Assembly: GCF_002289565.1 (NCBI RefSeq)
Contig: NZ_NTFY01000020.1
Span: 19,362 to 83,361 of the forward strand
Direction of reading: 5' to 3'
From: Rhodopirellula sp. SM50
GTDB taxonomy: Bacteria > Planctomycetota > Planctomycetia > Pirellulales > Pirellulaceae
DNA: 64,000 nucleotides
The position numbers were made by a program, and so were the translations under genes. How positions within the stretch are numbered: position 1 is the stretch's first letter; each line of letters begins with the position of its first letter. A model generated the notes under the pieces. It ran no database searches, had not been told where the DNA came from, and saw only the letters and a list, made by a program, of their open reading frames with translations. Shown one piece after another: positions 9,208 through 16,952 of the stretch.

Positions 9208-9298
9208 CGTGAACCATGTGGTGCACCGCAGTCGGCGAGTTGAGTTTGTTTTTGAGTTCTGGTCGATCGCGCCGACGCGGTGACCACCGCCGTTCTGG
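9208..9298 (+). other. attC-like site 4 (best match)
   Basis: R'' cgtgaac (9208-9214), R' gttctgg (9292-9298). The 5' arm gtggtgcaccgcagtcggcg (9218-9237) pairs perfectly over 18 bp with cgccgacgcggtgaccac (9270-9287) once G9223 and A9230 are left unpaired. Two extrahelical bases 7 nt apart in the 5' half are the structural signature of attC sites. Confidence 0.87.
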
Positions 9299-9335
9299 CA
9301 ACGCACTGAAGCCACAAATGCAGAAGGCACAGAAC

Positions 9336-10337
9336 ATGAATCCGACTCCTGATCGGCAGTTCTCATTCGCGAGCAAGTTCCTGATCATTTGCATTTTGTT
9401 TTGCACGATGTGGCCTACGCCACGCGCGCTTGCCGCCACGAAAGAACCGCCGCTCGCCAAGGCCTCTGACATGGAGTTTACTGCAGAGTACTCGACCGAC
9501 AGACTGATGCTGGGCGACATTCTGTTCGCGCAGGTTACCATCAAAAATAAGACAGACCACGCTGTTCGGATTTCGGACTTCCACCCCCTGGTCATCCGAG
9601 CGCGAACACCCACTGCCACTCAAATCGCCTACGGGTTTGGGGAATACCCGGGCGGGACGACGCTCTCGGTGTTAGCAGCCGGAAAGGAGATTGTCTTGAG
9701 CGTGGTGTTGGACATGTTCAGCGATGATGGCTACGAAGACGGAACTTTCGATCCCTTTGACCGCCTGCTGGAGGGACAAAAGGTAACGCTGGAGGTAACC
9801 AGTTCGACAATCATGCCGCACCTGCAGAAACTGGACTACCGCGAGTATGTAATGCGGCACACCCGTGTAATAGCGTTTGGCGCTCCCGTGATCAGCCGAC
9901 AGGCATTTGATGAGGCTGTAACAGAAAAGGTCGAGAGCGACGCTCTTACGAGGATCGCGGTGCGTTTGCACTCCGGCCAGCTTTCCTACCTGTTTACCCG
10001 TGCAGAGGACCTAAGGCGATATGTGGGTAACCCTCGCACCTATGCTGCTACAACGCATGTGCTCAGCGAGCGTTTACCTGTAAATTCCTCGGCCCGGCGT
10101 TCCGCTTCACTTGCATTGGCTGTCGGTCGTTTCGCGAATGCCGGCGACTCATCAGCCGAGGAAGCGGCGATTTCTAGCCTGCTCGCCTTGCTAGACGAGT
10201 GCCCGCGTATTGAAAGGGCGTATTGGGAAAGAGAGATTGTAGATCGAGTCAGTTACGAGCCTTTTCAACGGCAAGGTCATCTATCGAAACGAAAGGCTGA
10301 CCTGCTTGTCAGCCGCATGAAAGATGCGGGCAACTGA
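9336..10337 (+). CDS. Exported protein of unknown function in a gene cassette
   Basis: A 333-residue protein with a signal peptide (hydrophobic stretch FLIICILFCTMW, then PRALAATKE). The part around residues 45-130 (MEFTAEYSTDRLMLGDILFAQVTIKNKTDHAVRI, cited here only by its first twenty: MEFTAEYSTDRLMLGDILFA) reads like a beta-sandwich of the kind found in proteins with DUF-type Ig folds. The C-terminal part is helical. I start at ATG 9336 because AGAAGG lies 8 nt upstream; 9318 is an alternative. The gene begins 44 nt after a crossover and ends 28 nt before the next attC. No function is proposed. Confidence 0.75.
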   Translation: MNPTPDRQFSFASKFLIICILFCTMWPTPRALAATKEPPLAKASDMEFTAEYSTDRLMLGDILFAQVTIKNKTDHAVRISDFHPLVIRARTPTATQIAYGFGEYPGGTTLSVLAAGKEIVLSVVLDMFSDDGYEDGTFDPFDRLLEGQKVTLEVTSSTIMPHLQKLDYREYVMRHTRVIAFGAPVISRQAFDEAVTEKVESDALTRIAVRLHSGQLSYLFTRAEDLRRYVGNPRTYAATTHVLSERLPVNSSARRSASLALAVGRFANAGDSSAEEAAISSLLALLDECPRIERAYWEREIVDRVSYEPFQRQGHLSKRKADLLVSRMKDAGN

Positions 10338-10364
10338 GTATTGAACTTCCAGGGCGGCGAGGCC

Positions 10365-10454
10365 GGCGAACCACGCATTGCACACGAGTGAGCGGCAGCG
10401 TTGATTCCAAGGGCAATCTCCAACTCGCTCACCGCGTGAATGCAACCGTTGAAC
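10365..10454 (+). other. attC-like site 5
   Basis: R'' ggcgaac (10365-10371), R' gttgaac (10448-10454). The 5' arm gcattgcacacgagtgagcg (10375-10394) pairs with cgctcaccgcgtgaatgc (10426-10443), leaving G10380 and A10387 unpaired, with one mismatch. Confidence 0.82.
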
Positions 10455-11109
10455 TTAATCGAATTGCTTACCGCTTCGGCGGTTAATGTGCGGTCGCGGT
10501 GTGATGACGTCAGCGTGGGACTCCCGGCCATACGGCTGACGCCAGCTTCTCAAGTCCTCTGGCCGCAGGTCGTCAGCGTTTTGGTGCGGCAGCCGTTTTG
10601 ATCTCTTGTGGCCCATCGTGTGATTCAACGGCGCATGACTCCCTCGTTGATCGCGTTGTGTGGTCGAGGGTGTTTTTCTTTTACTGAGAGACGAATCCGA
10701 CCGAACGCAAAACGCGCCGGCCCTTGGGTGTCGAGCGCCTTTGCATGTTTGAAGTGCACCTCGGAGATCAAAGCGCGGTCAGCACCGCGACGCCGATGAA
10801 CTGCGTGCAAGTGATCGGTGAAGCGGACGGTTTGCGGATGGGCAGGGTGTTCGATGTGGTCGGACGCCGTGGGACGCGTTTTTGCGGGAGATTGCGTTGG
10901 CATCCTTGCGAACCCCCAATGGCTGTCGGGCGAGGCCTTAGCGCCAGCCGGATCTGCTAAACTGTTTTGACGTTTGCTTCGACGCGATCATCACACCGGA
11001 GGTCGCCCACCATTGAAGTCAGCGCAGAACCATCGATTGCAGCGGAACTCGCGTTCACGGTGTCACACTCGACACAATGTGTGCGGGCGCGAGTCCGCTG
11101 AATCAGGCC
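10448..11109. repeat. ORF-less cassette, repeat family II, copy 1
   Basis: The family II repeat fills about 10448-10915. It recurs at 11834-12300 and 13559-14018, all in the same orientation. Copies 1 and 2 begin exactly at the R' box (gttgaacttaatcgaattgc and gtagaacttaattgaattgc). No copy holds a convincing gene: minus-strand frames in copies 1 and 3 look alike but copy 2 is frameshifted. It may encode a structured RNA. The remainder (10916-11023) is unrelated sequence in which I see nothing. Confidence 0.78.
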
Positions 11110-11116
11110 GCTACAC
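11024..11116 (+). other. attC-like site 6 with altered crossover box
   Basis: R'' gcagaac (11024-11030). The 17-bp stem gatt/cagcgg/actcgcg (11035-11053) pairs perfectly with cgcgagtccgctgaatc (11088-11104), leaving G11039 and A11046 unpaired. The R' box reads gctacac (11110-11116), with GCT where GTT is expected. Confidence 0.78.
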
Positions 11117-11221
11117 GGCGGAAATCACTCTCACCGACGTCATCACACGCACGCCACCTCAATCGTAGAGCTCCGCGTGCGAAGTGATCGTTGCCGTTCG
11201 CCGCACTGAGTTTTCCCGCAA

Positions 11222-11746
11222 ATGAGCATGCTTTGGCGTTGGTTCTATCGTTCTGTCGTCGCCATTGCCATCTGTATTCTGGCACTTGCGTTGGTAGTGA
11301 ACATTGCGCCTTCGCGTCCTTTGGTAACGCAATCTGATGGGTACATTGAGCCTTCCACGACCGCATTCGAAAATACTATTTCGCATAAACTACCCGAGTC
11401 GGCTACAGAATTCCGTTTTTGTCGAGCGTCTGTCGGAATAGGCGGCCGCCTCCTTCTCTATCGATTTACTGCACCAATCGACGACCTAAACGCTCATGCC
11501 ATCGCTGAATTTGACGCTCACTGGGATCGTCCCGGATACAAGGCAACGCCCGATGTTCCATCCCCATTTGACGAGCATGATGTCAAACGCAATTCAGAGT
11601 TCTACGGTGGCAATGCTGACTGGATGCTGCCCCAGGCCGGTGCTATTGGTACACTCTATGAACCGGCTGACGGACAACTGTCCCATCGCCCCACGATTTT
11701 TGTTGACGAGACGAACGGCGTTCTCTACTTCCAGATGACTGACTAA
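11222..11746 (+). CDS. Membrane-anchored protein of unknown function in a gene cassette
   Basis: A 174-residue protein with one N-terminal membrane segment (about 9-29, SVVAIAICILALALVV), then an outside domain of about 140 residues with no motif I recognise. It is probably held in the cytoplasmic membrane facing the periplasm. ATG 11222 is used; ATG 11228 is also possible, and neither has a clear ribosome binding site. It lies 112 nt after a crossover and ends 7 nt before the next attC, in keeping with cassette packing. Confidence 0.7.
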   Translation: MSMLWRWFYRSVVAIAICILALALVVNIAPSRPLVTQSDGYIEPSTTAFENTISHKLPESATEFRFCRASVGIGGRLLLYRFTAPIDDLNAHAIAEFDAHWDRPGYKATPDVPSPFDEHDVKRNSEFYGGNADWMLPQAGAIGTLYEPADGQLSHRPTIFVDETNGVLYFQMTD

Positions 11747-11752
11747 ATAGGG

Positions 11753-11840
11753 CGATAACATCGGATGCACGACGAGTCGGGGTCAGGGTTGTGGAAGTGG
11801 TTGATCAATCGCGGCGACCATGTGATCGTTACCGTAGAAC
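11753..11840 (+). other. attC-like site 7 (partly degenerate)
   Basis: R'' cgataac (11753-11759), R' gtagaac (11834-11840). Pairing is limited to GAT, CAC and GTCG blocks between 11764-11779 and 11815-11829, with G11767 unpaired as in the other sites. It is assigned mainly because the family II repeat starts at its R' box. Confidence 0.5.
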
Positions 11841-12334
11841 TTAATTGAATTGCTTTCCGCTTCGACGGATGATGCCCGGTCGCGGTGGGCTGAGGCCAGC
11901 GTGGGACTGCGGGGCGTAAGGCTGACGCCAGCTTCTTGAGTCCTCTGGCTGTAGGGGATCAGCGATTTAGTGCGGTCGCCGTCTTGATCTCTCGTGGCCC
12001 ATCGAGTGATCCAGCAGCGCATGACTCCCCCGTGACTCGCGTTGTGTGGTCCGAGGATGTGTTTCTTTGACTCAGAGACGAATCCGGCCGAACACACGTC
12101 GCGGCGATCCTTGGGAGTCGTGCGGCTTGGGATGTTTGCAATGCACCAATGAGATCAACACGCGGCATGCACCGCGACGCTGATGTGCGGCGTGCAGGTG
12201 AATCCAGAAGCGGACGGTTTGCGGAGGGGCAGGTCGTTCGACGGGGCCGGGCGTTTCCTGGTGCGTTCTTGCGAGAGATTGCGTTGGCATCGGTGCGGGA
12301 GCTTGATTCATTCATTCGCTAGACTTTGCTGCGA

Positions 12335-12635
12335 CCCCTCCGGGGTCGATGGAAGGATTGGCGACGTGGTCCGGAGGTGGCGCTGCGCTGACCTCCGGCT
12401 ACTCGCTGTGATCCCTTCGGGATGCCGTGGGTGCTGCGTCGGTGGCGTCGGCTTGGTGGTGCATGCCCGTTGGGCAAACGAGGCGGGTCGGAACGCGGGG
12501 TGCCGGAACTCGCTGCGACCCCGTCCGGGGTCGAGGGGAGAATTGGAGATATCGTCCGGAGGTGGCGCTGCGCTGACCTCCGGCTACTCGTTGTGATCCC
12601 TTCGGGATGCCGTGGGTGCCCAAGAGGGCAGACAC
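12335..12635. repeat. 100-bp GC-rich repeat, two copies here, third at 14205
   Basis: Each copy runs from gacccctccggggtcga (itself palindromic) through ccggaggtggcgctgcgctg to gatcccttcgggatgcc. The two copies are about 185 bp apart. A third copy is at 14205-14300, also next to a family II repeat. Confidence 0.8.
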
Positions 12636-12700
12636 CGTGTTTGTCGACGGCGTGTGAGAGCGTTGGTCATCAATTTAGCCGTTTGGATGTGTCGGAAATC

Positions 12701-12730
12701 TTGTCCCTTGCGATTCCGATCGGGTAAATT
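12701..12730 (+). promoter_or_regulatory. Promoter-like segment, third copy
   Basis: TTGTCC (12701-12706) and TAAATT (12725-12730) are 18 bp apart. The segment is homologous to those at 7446 and 9140 and again lies just before an attC and a gene. This copy has the best -35 match. Confidence 0.35.
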
Positions 12731-12773
12731 GGCAGACTGCGGCGACCGCTTGGGCGGCTTTCGTGGGCAGACG

Positions 12774-12869
12774 CGCGAACCAACCGGTGCGTTAAAGCCG
12801 CGGAGGTGACGTCTCCTGCGATCTACGATCAATCCTTTCGTCGCGCCACGGTGACTGCCGACGTTCGCC
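12774..12869 (+). other. attC-like site 8 (moderate)
   Basis: R'' cgcgaac (12774-12780) complements R' gttcgcc (12863-12869) at six of seven bases. The inner stem (ccggtgcgttaaagccgcgg, 12784-12803) pairs only partly with 12844-12858. G12789 and A12796 sit where the extrahelical bases lie in stronger sites. Confidence 0.55.
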
Positions 12870-12879
12870 ACTCAAACAC

Positions 12880-13296
12880 ATGAACAACAACCCCTACTCC
12901 TCTCCGACGACCGACACGACCACCGATCATGCAGCTTCCATGGTTGAGTCGGGAGCGTCGGTTGTCGCGTTGGCAAAATCTGTGTTTCTTGCGTGGGAGC
13001 GACTTCGTATCGTCTACATCCTGCTGCTCGGCTCCTTCACCGCGATGCTCGCGATACCTGGCGTGATCTCCAATGGACCGCAACTGCTCACGTTTCGTGG
13101 CCTGATCATGATCGCAGAAGGTGCGATTGTCGCAAACGTTCTCTACTTTGCTGGCCCGATTGTCGAGACTTACGTACGTTGGCTTGGTTACGATCGCAAA
13201 TGGGTGCGTTGGTTCTTATTCGCCGGCGGGACGACGTTGACTGCACTCCTCGCACTTGTCTCGCTTGCGTCAGGGTTGATACCCGATCAAAATTGA
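12880..13296 (+). CDS. Small multi-pass membrane protein with NPYSSP N-terminus, in a gene cassette
   Basis: A 138-residue protein beginning MNNNPYSSP, an N-terminal signature common among planctomycete membrane proteins. Three hydrophobic segments are visible (about 46-63, 73-92 and 111-131). No catalytic motif. It starts 17 nt after a predicted crossover, without room for a long leader, so any promoter would have to sit in the preceding cassette. Function unknown. Confidence 0.75.
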   Translation: MNNNPYSSPTTDTTTDHAASMVESGASVVALAKSVFLAWERLRIVYILLLGSFTAMLAIPGVISNGPQLLTFRGLIMIAEGAIVANVLYFAGPIVETYVRWLGYDRKWVRWFLFAGGTTLTALLALVSLASGLIPDQN

Positions 13297-13369
13297 GTGG
13301 GCGTCGCACGCACGCCATACTGCGGCGAACCGTTTTCGATTGCAAACGGATCGACGGGTAGGAGTAGGC

Positions 13370-13450
13370 ATGAAGGCACTTTCATCGTTGCTGATCGTCG
13401 CTTGCATGCTTGCGTCTGACGCGAGTGCCAAATCGATGGCCCGAGTTTGA
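13370..13450 (+). pseudogene. Signal-peptide-like mini ORF or gene remnant
   Basis: A 26-codon frame, MKALSSLLIVACMLASDASA then KSMARV and a stop. It has GGAG about 7 nt before the ATG and a textbook signal peptide with an ASA cleavage site, but almost no mature part. It is either the stump of an exported protein gene after a frameshift or deletion, or a very short secreted peptide. It is too short to have been picked by ordinary gene finding. Confidence 0.45.
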
Positions 13451-13473
13451 TGCGCAAGCAGCAGCCCATAGGC

Positions 13474-13533
13474 GGCGAGCCATACAGTGAATCGAGTCCG
13501 CCGCTCACCTCGATTTTGAAATCACCGTTTTAT
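13474..13533 (+). other. attC-like site 9 (weak, short)
   Basis: Boxes ggcgagc (13474-13480) and gttttat (13527-13533) enclose a short stem (aatcgag with ctcgatt). At 60 bp it is near the minimum for an attC, and the R'' box lacks AAC. Listed because a family II repeat follows. Confidence 0.3.
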
Positions 13534-13558
13534 CGCGGCGGCACGGGTACCGCAGGCG

Positions 13559-14018
13559 TCGGATTTTATCGGATTGCGTTCCGCCTCGACGGTTGACGTG
13601 CGGTATTGGCGGGTCGGGTTTGCATGATGCTTCACGCCGTGGGCTGATGTCAGCTTCTTGAATCCACTGGCCGTTGGTCGTCAGCGTTTTGGTGCGACAC
13701 GCGTCTTGATCTCTCCTGGCCCATCGGGTGATTCAACGGCGAATGACTCCCTCGTTGCTCGCGTCGTGTGGTCCGAGGAGATCCCTCTTTGACCCAAGGA
13801 CGAATCTGCCCGAACGCGCGACGCGCCGTTCCTTTGGAGCCGTGCGCCTTTGAGTTTTCAAGTGCATCAGTGAGACCCAAACGCGGCACGCACCGCGACG
13901 CCGAGGAACGGCGTGCAAGTGATTGGCGCGGCTGACGGTGTTCGGGGGGCAGATTGTTCGACGTGGCCCGGCGTGGCGTGTCGCCTCCGTGCGAGAGATT
14001 GCGTTGGCTACCTTGACT
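13559..14018. repeat. Repeat family II, copy 3
   Basis: Third direct copy of the 470-bp element at 10448 and 11834, from attttatcggattgcgttcc to gagagattgcgttggc. It is the most diverged copy. No plausible gene. Confidence 0.75.
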
Positions 14019-14065
14019 GAAAGCATCGCTTTGCAGGTGTGCAAATACGTTGTGCGACCCCTCCG

Positions 14066-14213
14066 GGCAACGCTGTGAAGCATTTTCCCCATGTGTTTCT
14101 TGAGGTTTTAGCGGCAGGGCGCGAGCCCTCCGGTTCTTCATCTCTGCCACAGCACCGGAGGGCTCGCGCCCTACCGCTAAAAAAATGCTTCACAGCGTTG
14201 CCCGAGGGGATCG
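14066..14213. repeat. 148-bp near-perfect palindrome (family B)
   Basis: Outer arms gggcaacgctgtgaagcatt and aatgcttcacagcgttgccc flank inner arms gcggcagggcgcgagccctc and its complement. The same element in the opposite orientation is at 58201-58347; the inner arm alone recurs at 57053-57125. A mobile non-autonomous palindrome is likely. Confidence 0.85.
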
Positions 14214-14491
14214 GGGGGAGGATTGGGGCTTGGTCCGGAGGTGACGCTGCGCTGACCTCTGGCTACTCGCTGTGATCCCTTCGGGATGCCGGTGATGCCC
14301 AGGAGGGCAGGCACAGTGTCTGTCGGCGGTGTGTCGGCCTTGCAGGCCTGCGTCGCAGTTGGACTGGAGTCCCGGCCCTAACGAGCCCGGCGACCACTCT
14401 TCTGCCAGCCCGCCCGGCTTGAACGACTCGCCTTCCGCGAGATCGCGGGCGGACAAGGCTGGTCGGTGGAGCTTGAGGACAAATCGTTGGA
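14214..14491. other. Intergenic, third copy of the 100-bp GC-rich repeat
   Basis: 14205-14300 repeats the unit at 12335 and 12520. From 14300 to 14491 I see no gene or clear signal. Confidence 0.6.
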
Positions 14492-16453
14492 TCAGCGACT
14501 TCCTTCGACGATCACGTTGGTGGTTCCGTTTTGCAAATCCGCCAGCCACCGCGCACAGGAACGCGTCCATTGGGCGAACGGGCCTCCCGATTCACGCAGC
14601 CCCTTTCCGTGACCGCCGCTGGCGTACACGTGCAATTCTGTCGGCACCTTGGCACGTTGCAGATGCAAAAGGTAGTGCAACGAATCGGGGGCGAACCGAT
14701 CATCCGCCGCGACTGCCAAATAGATCGGCGGATAATCGTTGCTTGATTTCAATGGTTGAATCAACGGATCCAACCCATCCGCGGTGTCTTCGGCAGTCAG
14801 ATAGGCGGGATAAATCAAGATCGCGAAATCGGGATCGGCGCGGACGGCATCGATCGAATCGAGGGCCGGGTAGCTTTGCCGGTCAGAATGATGCACGGTC
14901 AACGCCGCCAGGTTGCCGCCGGCGGAGAAACCGAGGACACCGATTTGCTGCGGGTCAACGTTGAAGGAATCGGCACAACTGCGCACCAGCCGGATCGCGC
15001 GTTGGGCGTCTTGCAGCGCGACGACGTGCTTGTCCATCCCTTCGCGACGGGGAACGCGGTACTTGGTGACGAATGCCGTGATCCCCTGGTCGCACAACCA
15101 CTGAGCGATTTGAGTGCCTTCGTGCTCTGCCGCCAAGGCGTTGTAGGCCCCTCCAGGAAAGATGACGACGGCCCGGCCGTCGGGATGTTCCGGGCGCCAG
15201 ACGTGCAGCGTCGGGCGCGAGACGTCGGTGATGCGAACCAGCCCATCGGGTCGCTGGGGAAGGTTTTCCCGTGGCGCCGCAGAGGGATCGTCATCGCGTT
15301 TGCCGTCGCCGGGCCAGATCGAGATGATTTCCGGTGCCGGCTTGCGGAGCGCCGCCAGTTGCCGGTCGCCCTCGGTCCAATCCGACGGGGGCAGCGCCGT
15401 GTCTGATTTCATGGCGGCTGACTTCACCGTTTCCGCGTTTGACACCTTCTGCTGTCCGTCGCTTCGTTTCAAGAACGTGGCTTCCAGACGATCCAGAAAG
15501 GCGTTGCTCTCGTTCTGCATGGCTTCGGTGAACAGACCCTGATCTTTCAAGAACCGAGCGGCCGGACGGACAAACTCCATCAACGGATACTTGTCAAAAC
15601 AGCCGCCGTGGCCGCCTTCGGAATACACGTGAAGCTCCGACGGCACTTTCGCTTGTCTCAGTTGCAACATCGTGTTGACCGCGCCCCAGGTGAATTTGTC
15701 GCTGCGGGTGACCGTCATCAACGTCGGCGGCGTCCGTTCGGGGCTCAACCGATCAAGGTGCAGATGCGGATCGGCGGTCGACGACTCCGTCGGCTGCGTC
15801 AGGTACGCCGGATACATCAAGACGACCGCGTCGGGGCGCGCGCTGAGTTTGTCGGCCGCGTCTTGTGCAGGGTACGTCGACTCGTCGTGATTGTTGGCCA
15901 GATTGAACGCCAAGTGACCGCCTGCGGAAGATCCGATCATGATGATCTTCTTCGCATCGATGCCGAGATCCGCCGCGCCCGTCCGCAACAGTCGCACGGC
16001 GCGTTGAGCATCGCTCAGTGGCACGCGATGACCGGGATCATCCGCCGCTCTGGGAACGCGATACTTCAGCACGGCACAGTGGGCGCCGATGGCTCCGGCC
16101 CAGTGACAGACATCGACGGCGTTGGGCAGGGAAAGCCGTCCGTAACCTCCACCGGGTGCGAACAGGATCGTGGTCCCGGTCGCTTCGACGCCCGCCGGCG
16201 GGGCAAAGAGAATCATGCTCGGTTTCGTGACGTTTCCTATCGCTGGCTTGCCGCTTTTTGAATCGCCCACGGTATCGGCGGCGACCTGTTGTGTCTGATT
16301 CGGCTGCACCCCATCGTCCGGCCAAAGCGGGATGACGACGGCATCACGATCGAGCAGTTGCTGCATGGCTTGCTCACCCGGGCTGTCGGCGTGGGAGCGT
16401 TGGCAAACGATGAGTGTCGTCAACAGGAGCGAGCGAAAGAGGATCCGCAACAT
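14492..16453 (-). CDS. Exported tandem alpha/beta-hydrolase (two esterase domains)
   Basis: A 653-residue exported protein with two copies of a BD-FAE/acetylesterase-type alpha/beta hydrolase fold. Domain 1 has the oxyanion motif FAPGGGYG, nucleophile GSSAGGH and a YSEGGHGG histidine motif. Domain 2 has FPGGAYN, GFSAGGN and YASGGHGKG. Both thus keep Ser, and Asp/His regions. The start ATG at 16453 gives a clear signal peptide (MLRILFRSLLLTTLIVCQRS then HADSPG); a longer frame upstream lacks one. Such proteins often deacetylate plant or algal polysaccharides, which fits a planctomycete, but the substrate is inferred. The duplication in one chain is uncommon. Confidence 0.88.
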   Translation of the reverse strand: MLRILFRSLLLTTLIVCQRSHADSPGEQAMQQLLDRDAVVIPLWPDDGVQPNQTQQVAADTVGDSKSGKPAIGNVTKPSMILFAPPAGVEATGTTILFAPGGGYGRLSLPNAVDVCHWAGAIGAHCAVLKYRVPRAADDPGHRVPLSDAQRAVRLLRTGAADLGIDAKKIIMIGSSAGGHLAFNLANNHDESTYPAQDAADKLSARPDAVVLMYPAYLTQPTESSTADPHLHLDRLSPERTPPTLMTVTRSDKFTWGAVNTMLQLRQAKVPSELHVYSEGGHGGCFDKYPLMEFVRPAARFLKDQGLFTEAMQNESNAFLDRLEATFLKRSDGQQKVSNAETVKSAAMKSDTALPPSDWTEGDRQLAALRKPAPEIISIWPGDGKRDDDPSAAPRENLPQRPDGLVRITDVSRPTLHVWRPEHPDGRAVVIFPGGAYNALAAEHEGTQIAQWLCDQGITAFVTKYRVPRREGMDKHVVALQDAQRAIRLVRSCADSFNVDPQQIGVLGFSAGGNLAALTVHHSDRQSYPALDSIDAVRADPDFAILIYPAYLTAEDTADGLDPLIQPLKSSNDYPPIYLAVAADDRFAPDSLHYLLHLQRAKVPTELHVYASGGHGKGLRESGGPFAQWTRSCARWLADLQNGTTNVIVEGSR

Positions 16454-16952
16454 GGGGTCGGGCTTTCTGATCAAGGTGTGAAACGTCGCACAGGGCAGAC
16501 GGCATCGGGCAGCAAGTGCACCCTCGTGGATGTGATCGCCACGGCGTCGGCATTGTAAACCAGATCGCAACGTCGCGCTCGGAGCGATTTCGATTCAACC
16601 GTGGGGTAAGCATCTTGCTTGCCAGCTCGAATCGCAGGGGAGACGCAAGCTGGAAGCGTACGCCACTTCGGCAGATTTTGCCGGGCTAACCATCGAACAC
16701 CATACCCGCCGGTGCGACGGCGTTGTGGGTTGGGGCATTCTGCCCCGCCGCGACTTTTTGGGGCGGAGCGACTGGATGGTGTCGGTCGCTTCATCCCACC
16801 AACAAAAATTGTTTGGTGCGGCAAATGACGGGGGCAAAGTGGATTCCGAGTGAAACAACACCGCTCTGGTACGCGGCGTGCTTTTCAGACAGATCGATGA
16901 CGCGGCGTGTTGCCGCTGCAACCTCCTCCGTCTGATTGAAGGACATCAAACC
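16454..16952. other. Intergenic with a family A palindrome
   Basis: 499 bp between divergent genes. 16603-16671 is a family A repeat (gtggggtaagcatcttgctt ... aagctggaagcgtacgccac). The rest holds no gene; promoters of both neighbours must lie here but I could not pick them out. Confidence 0.6.

Larger units (their letters stand above)
8593..9291. repeat. ORF-less cassette, repeat family I, copy 2, with inserted palindromes
   Basis: 699 bp between crossovers without a plausible gene. Its ends match copy 1 (8593-8805 with 7173-7395; 9142-9291 with 7452-7600). The middle (about 8875-9110) instead holds GC-rich dispersed repeats, so copy 2 looks like copy 1 with an insertion. Confidence 0.75.
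11834..12862. repeat. ORF-less cassette, repeat family II, copy 2, with GC-rich repeats
   Basis: Family II sequence covers 11834-12300. Then come two copies of a roughly 100-bp unit (12335-12430 and 12520-12620) centred on ccggaggtggcgctgcgctg, also found at 14205-14300. The end (12700-12770) resembles the 3' part of family I cassettes, so this cassette may be a composite. No plausible gene. Confidence 0.7.
7090..14020. mobile_element. Integron-like cassette array without visible integrase (CALIN-like)
   Basis: Nine candidate attC sites in one orientation split this 7-kb region into cassettes. The predicted crossover points (G of the GTT box) are at 7173, 7601, 8593, 9292, 10448, 11110, 11834, 12863 and 13527. 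Cassettes with a gene (TIR; exported protein; two membrane proteins) alternate with cassettes lacking a plausible gene. The ORF-less cassettes fall into two repeat families. All cassette genes point the same way, begin soon after a crossover and end near the next attC. No tyrosine recombinase is in the window, hence CALIN-like. Integrons have been reported in Planctomycetes; whether this array is active is unknown. Confidence 0.75.

Noticed and set aside
7173..9291. Composite transposon around the TIR gene
   Set aside because: The flanking repeats contain no transposase or terminal inverted repeats; attC boundaries explain the edges better.
10625..10903. Minus-strand frames with similar peptides in the family II repeats (also 12072-12311 and 13733-14092)
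   Set aside because: The peptides look alike only because the DNA is repeated; the frame is broken in copy 2, and there is no ribosome site or known family.
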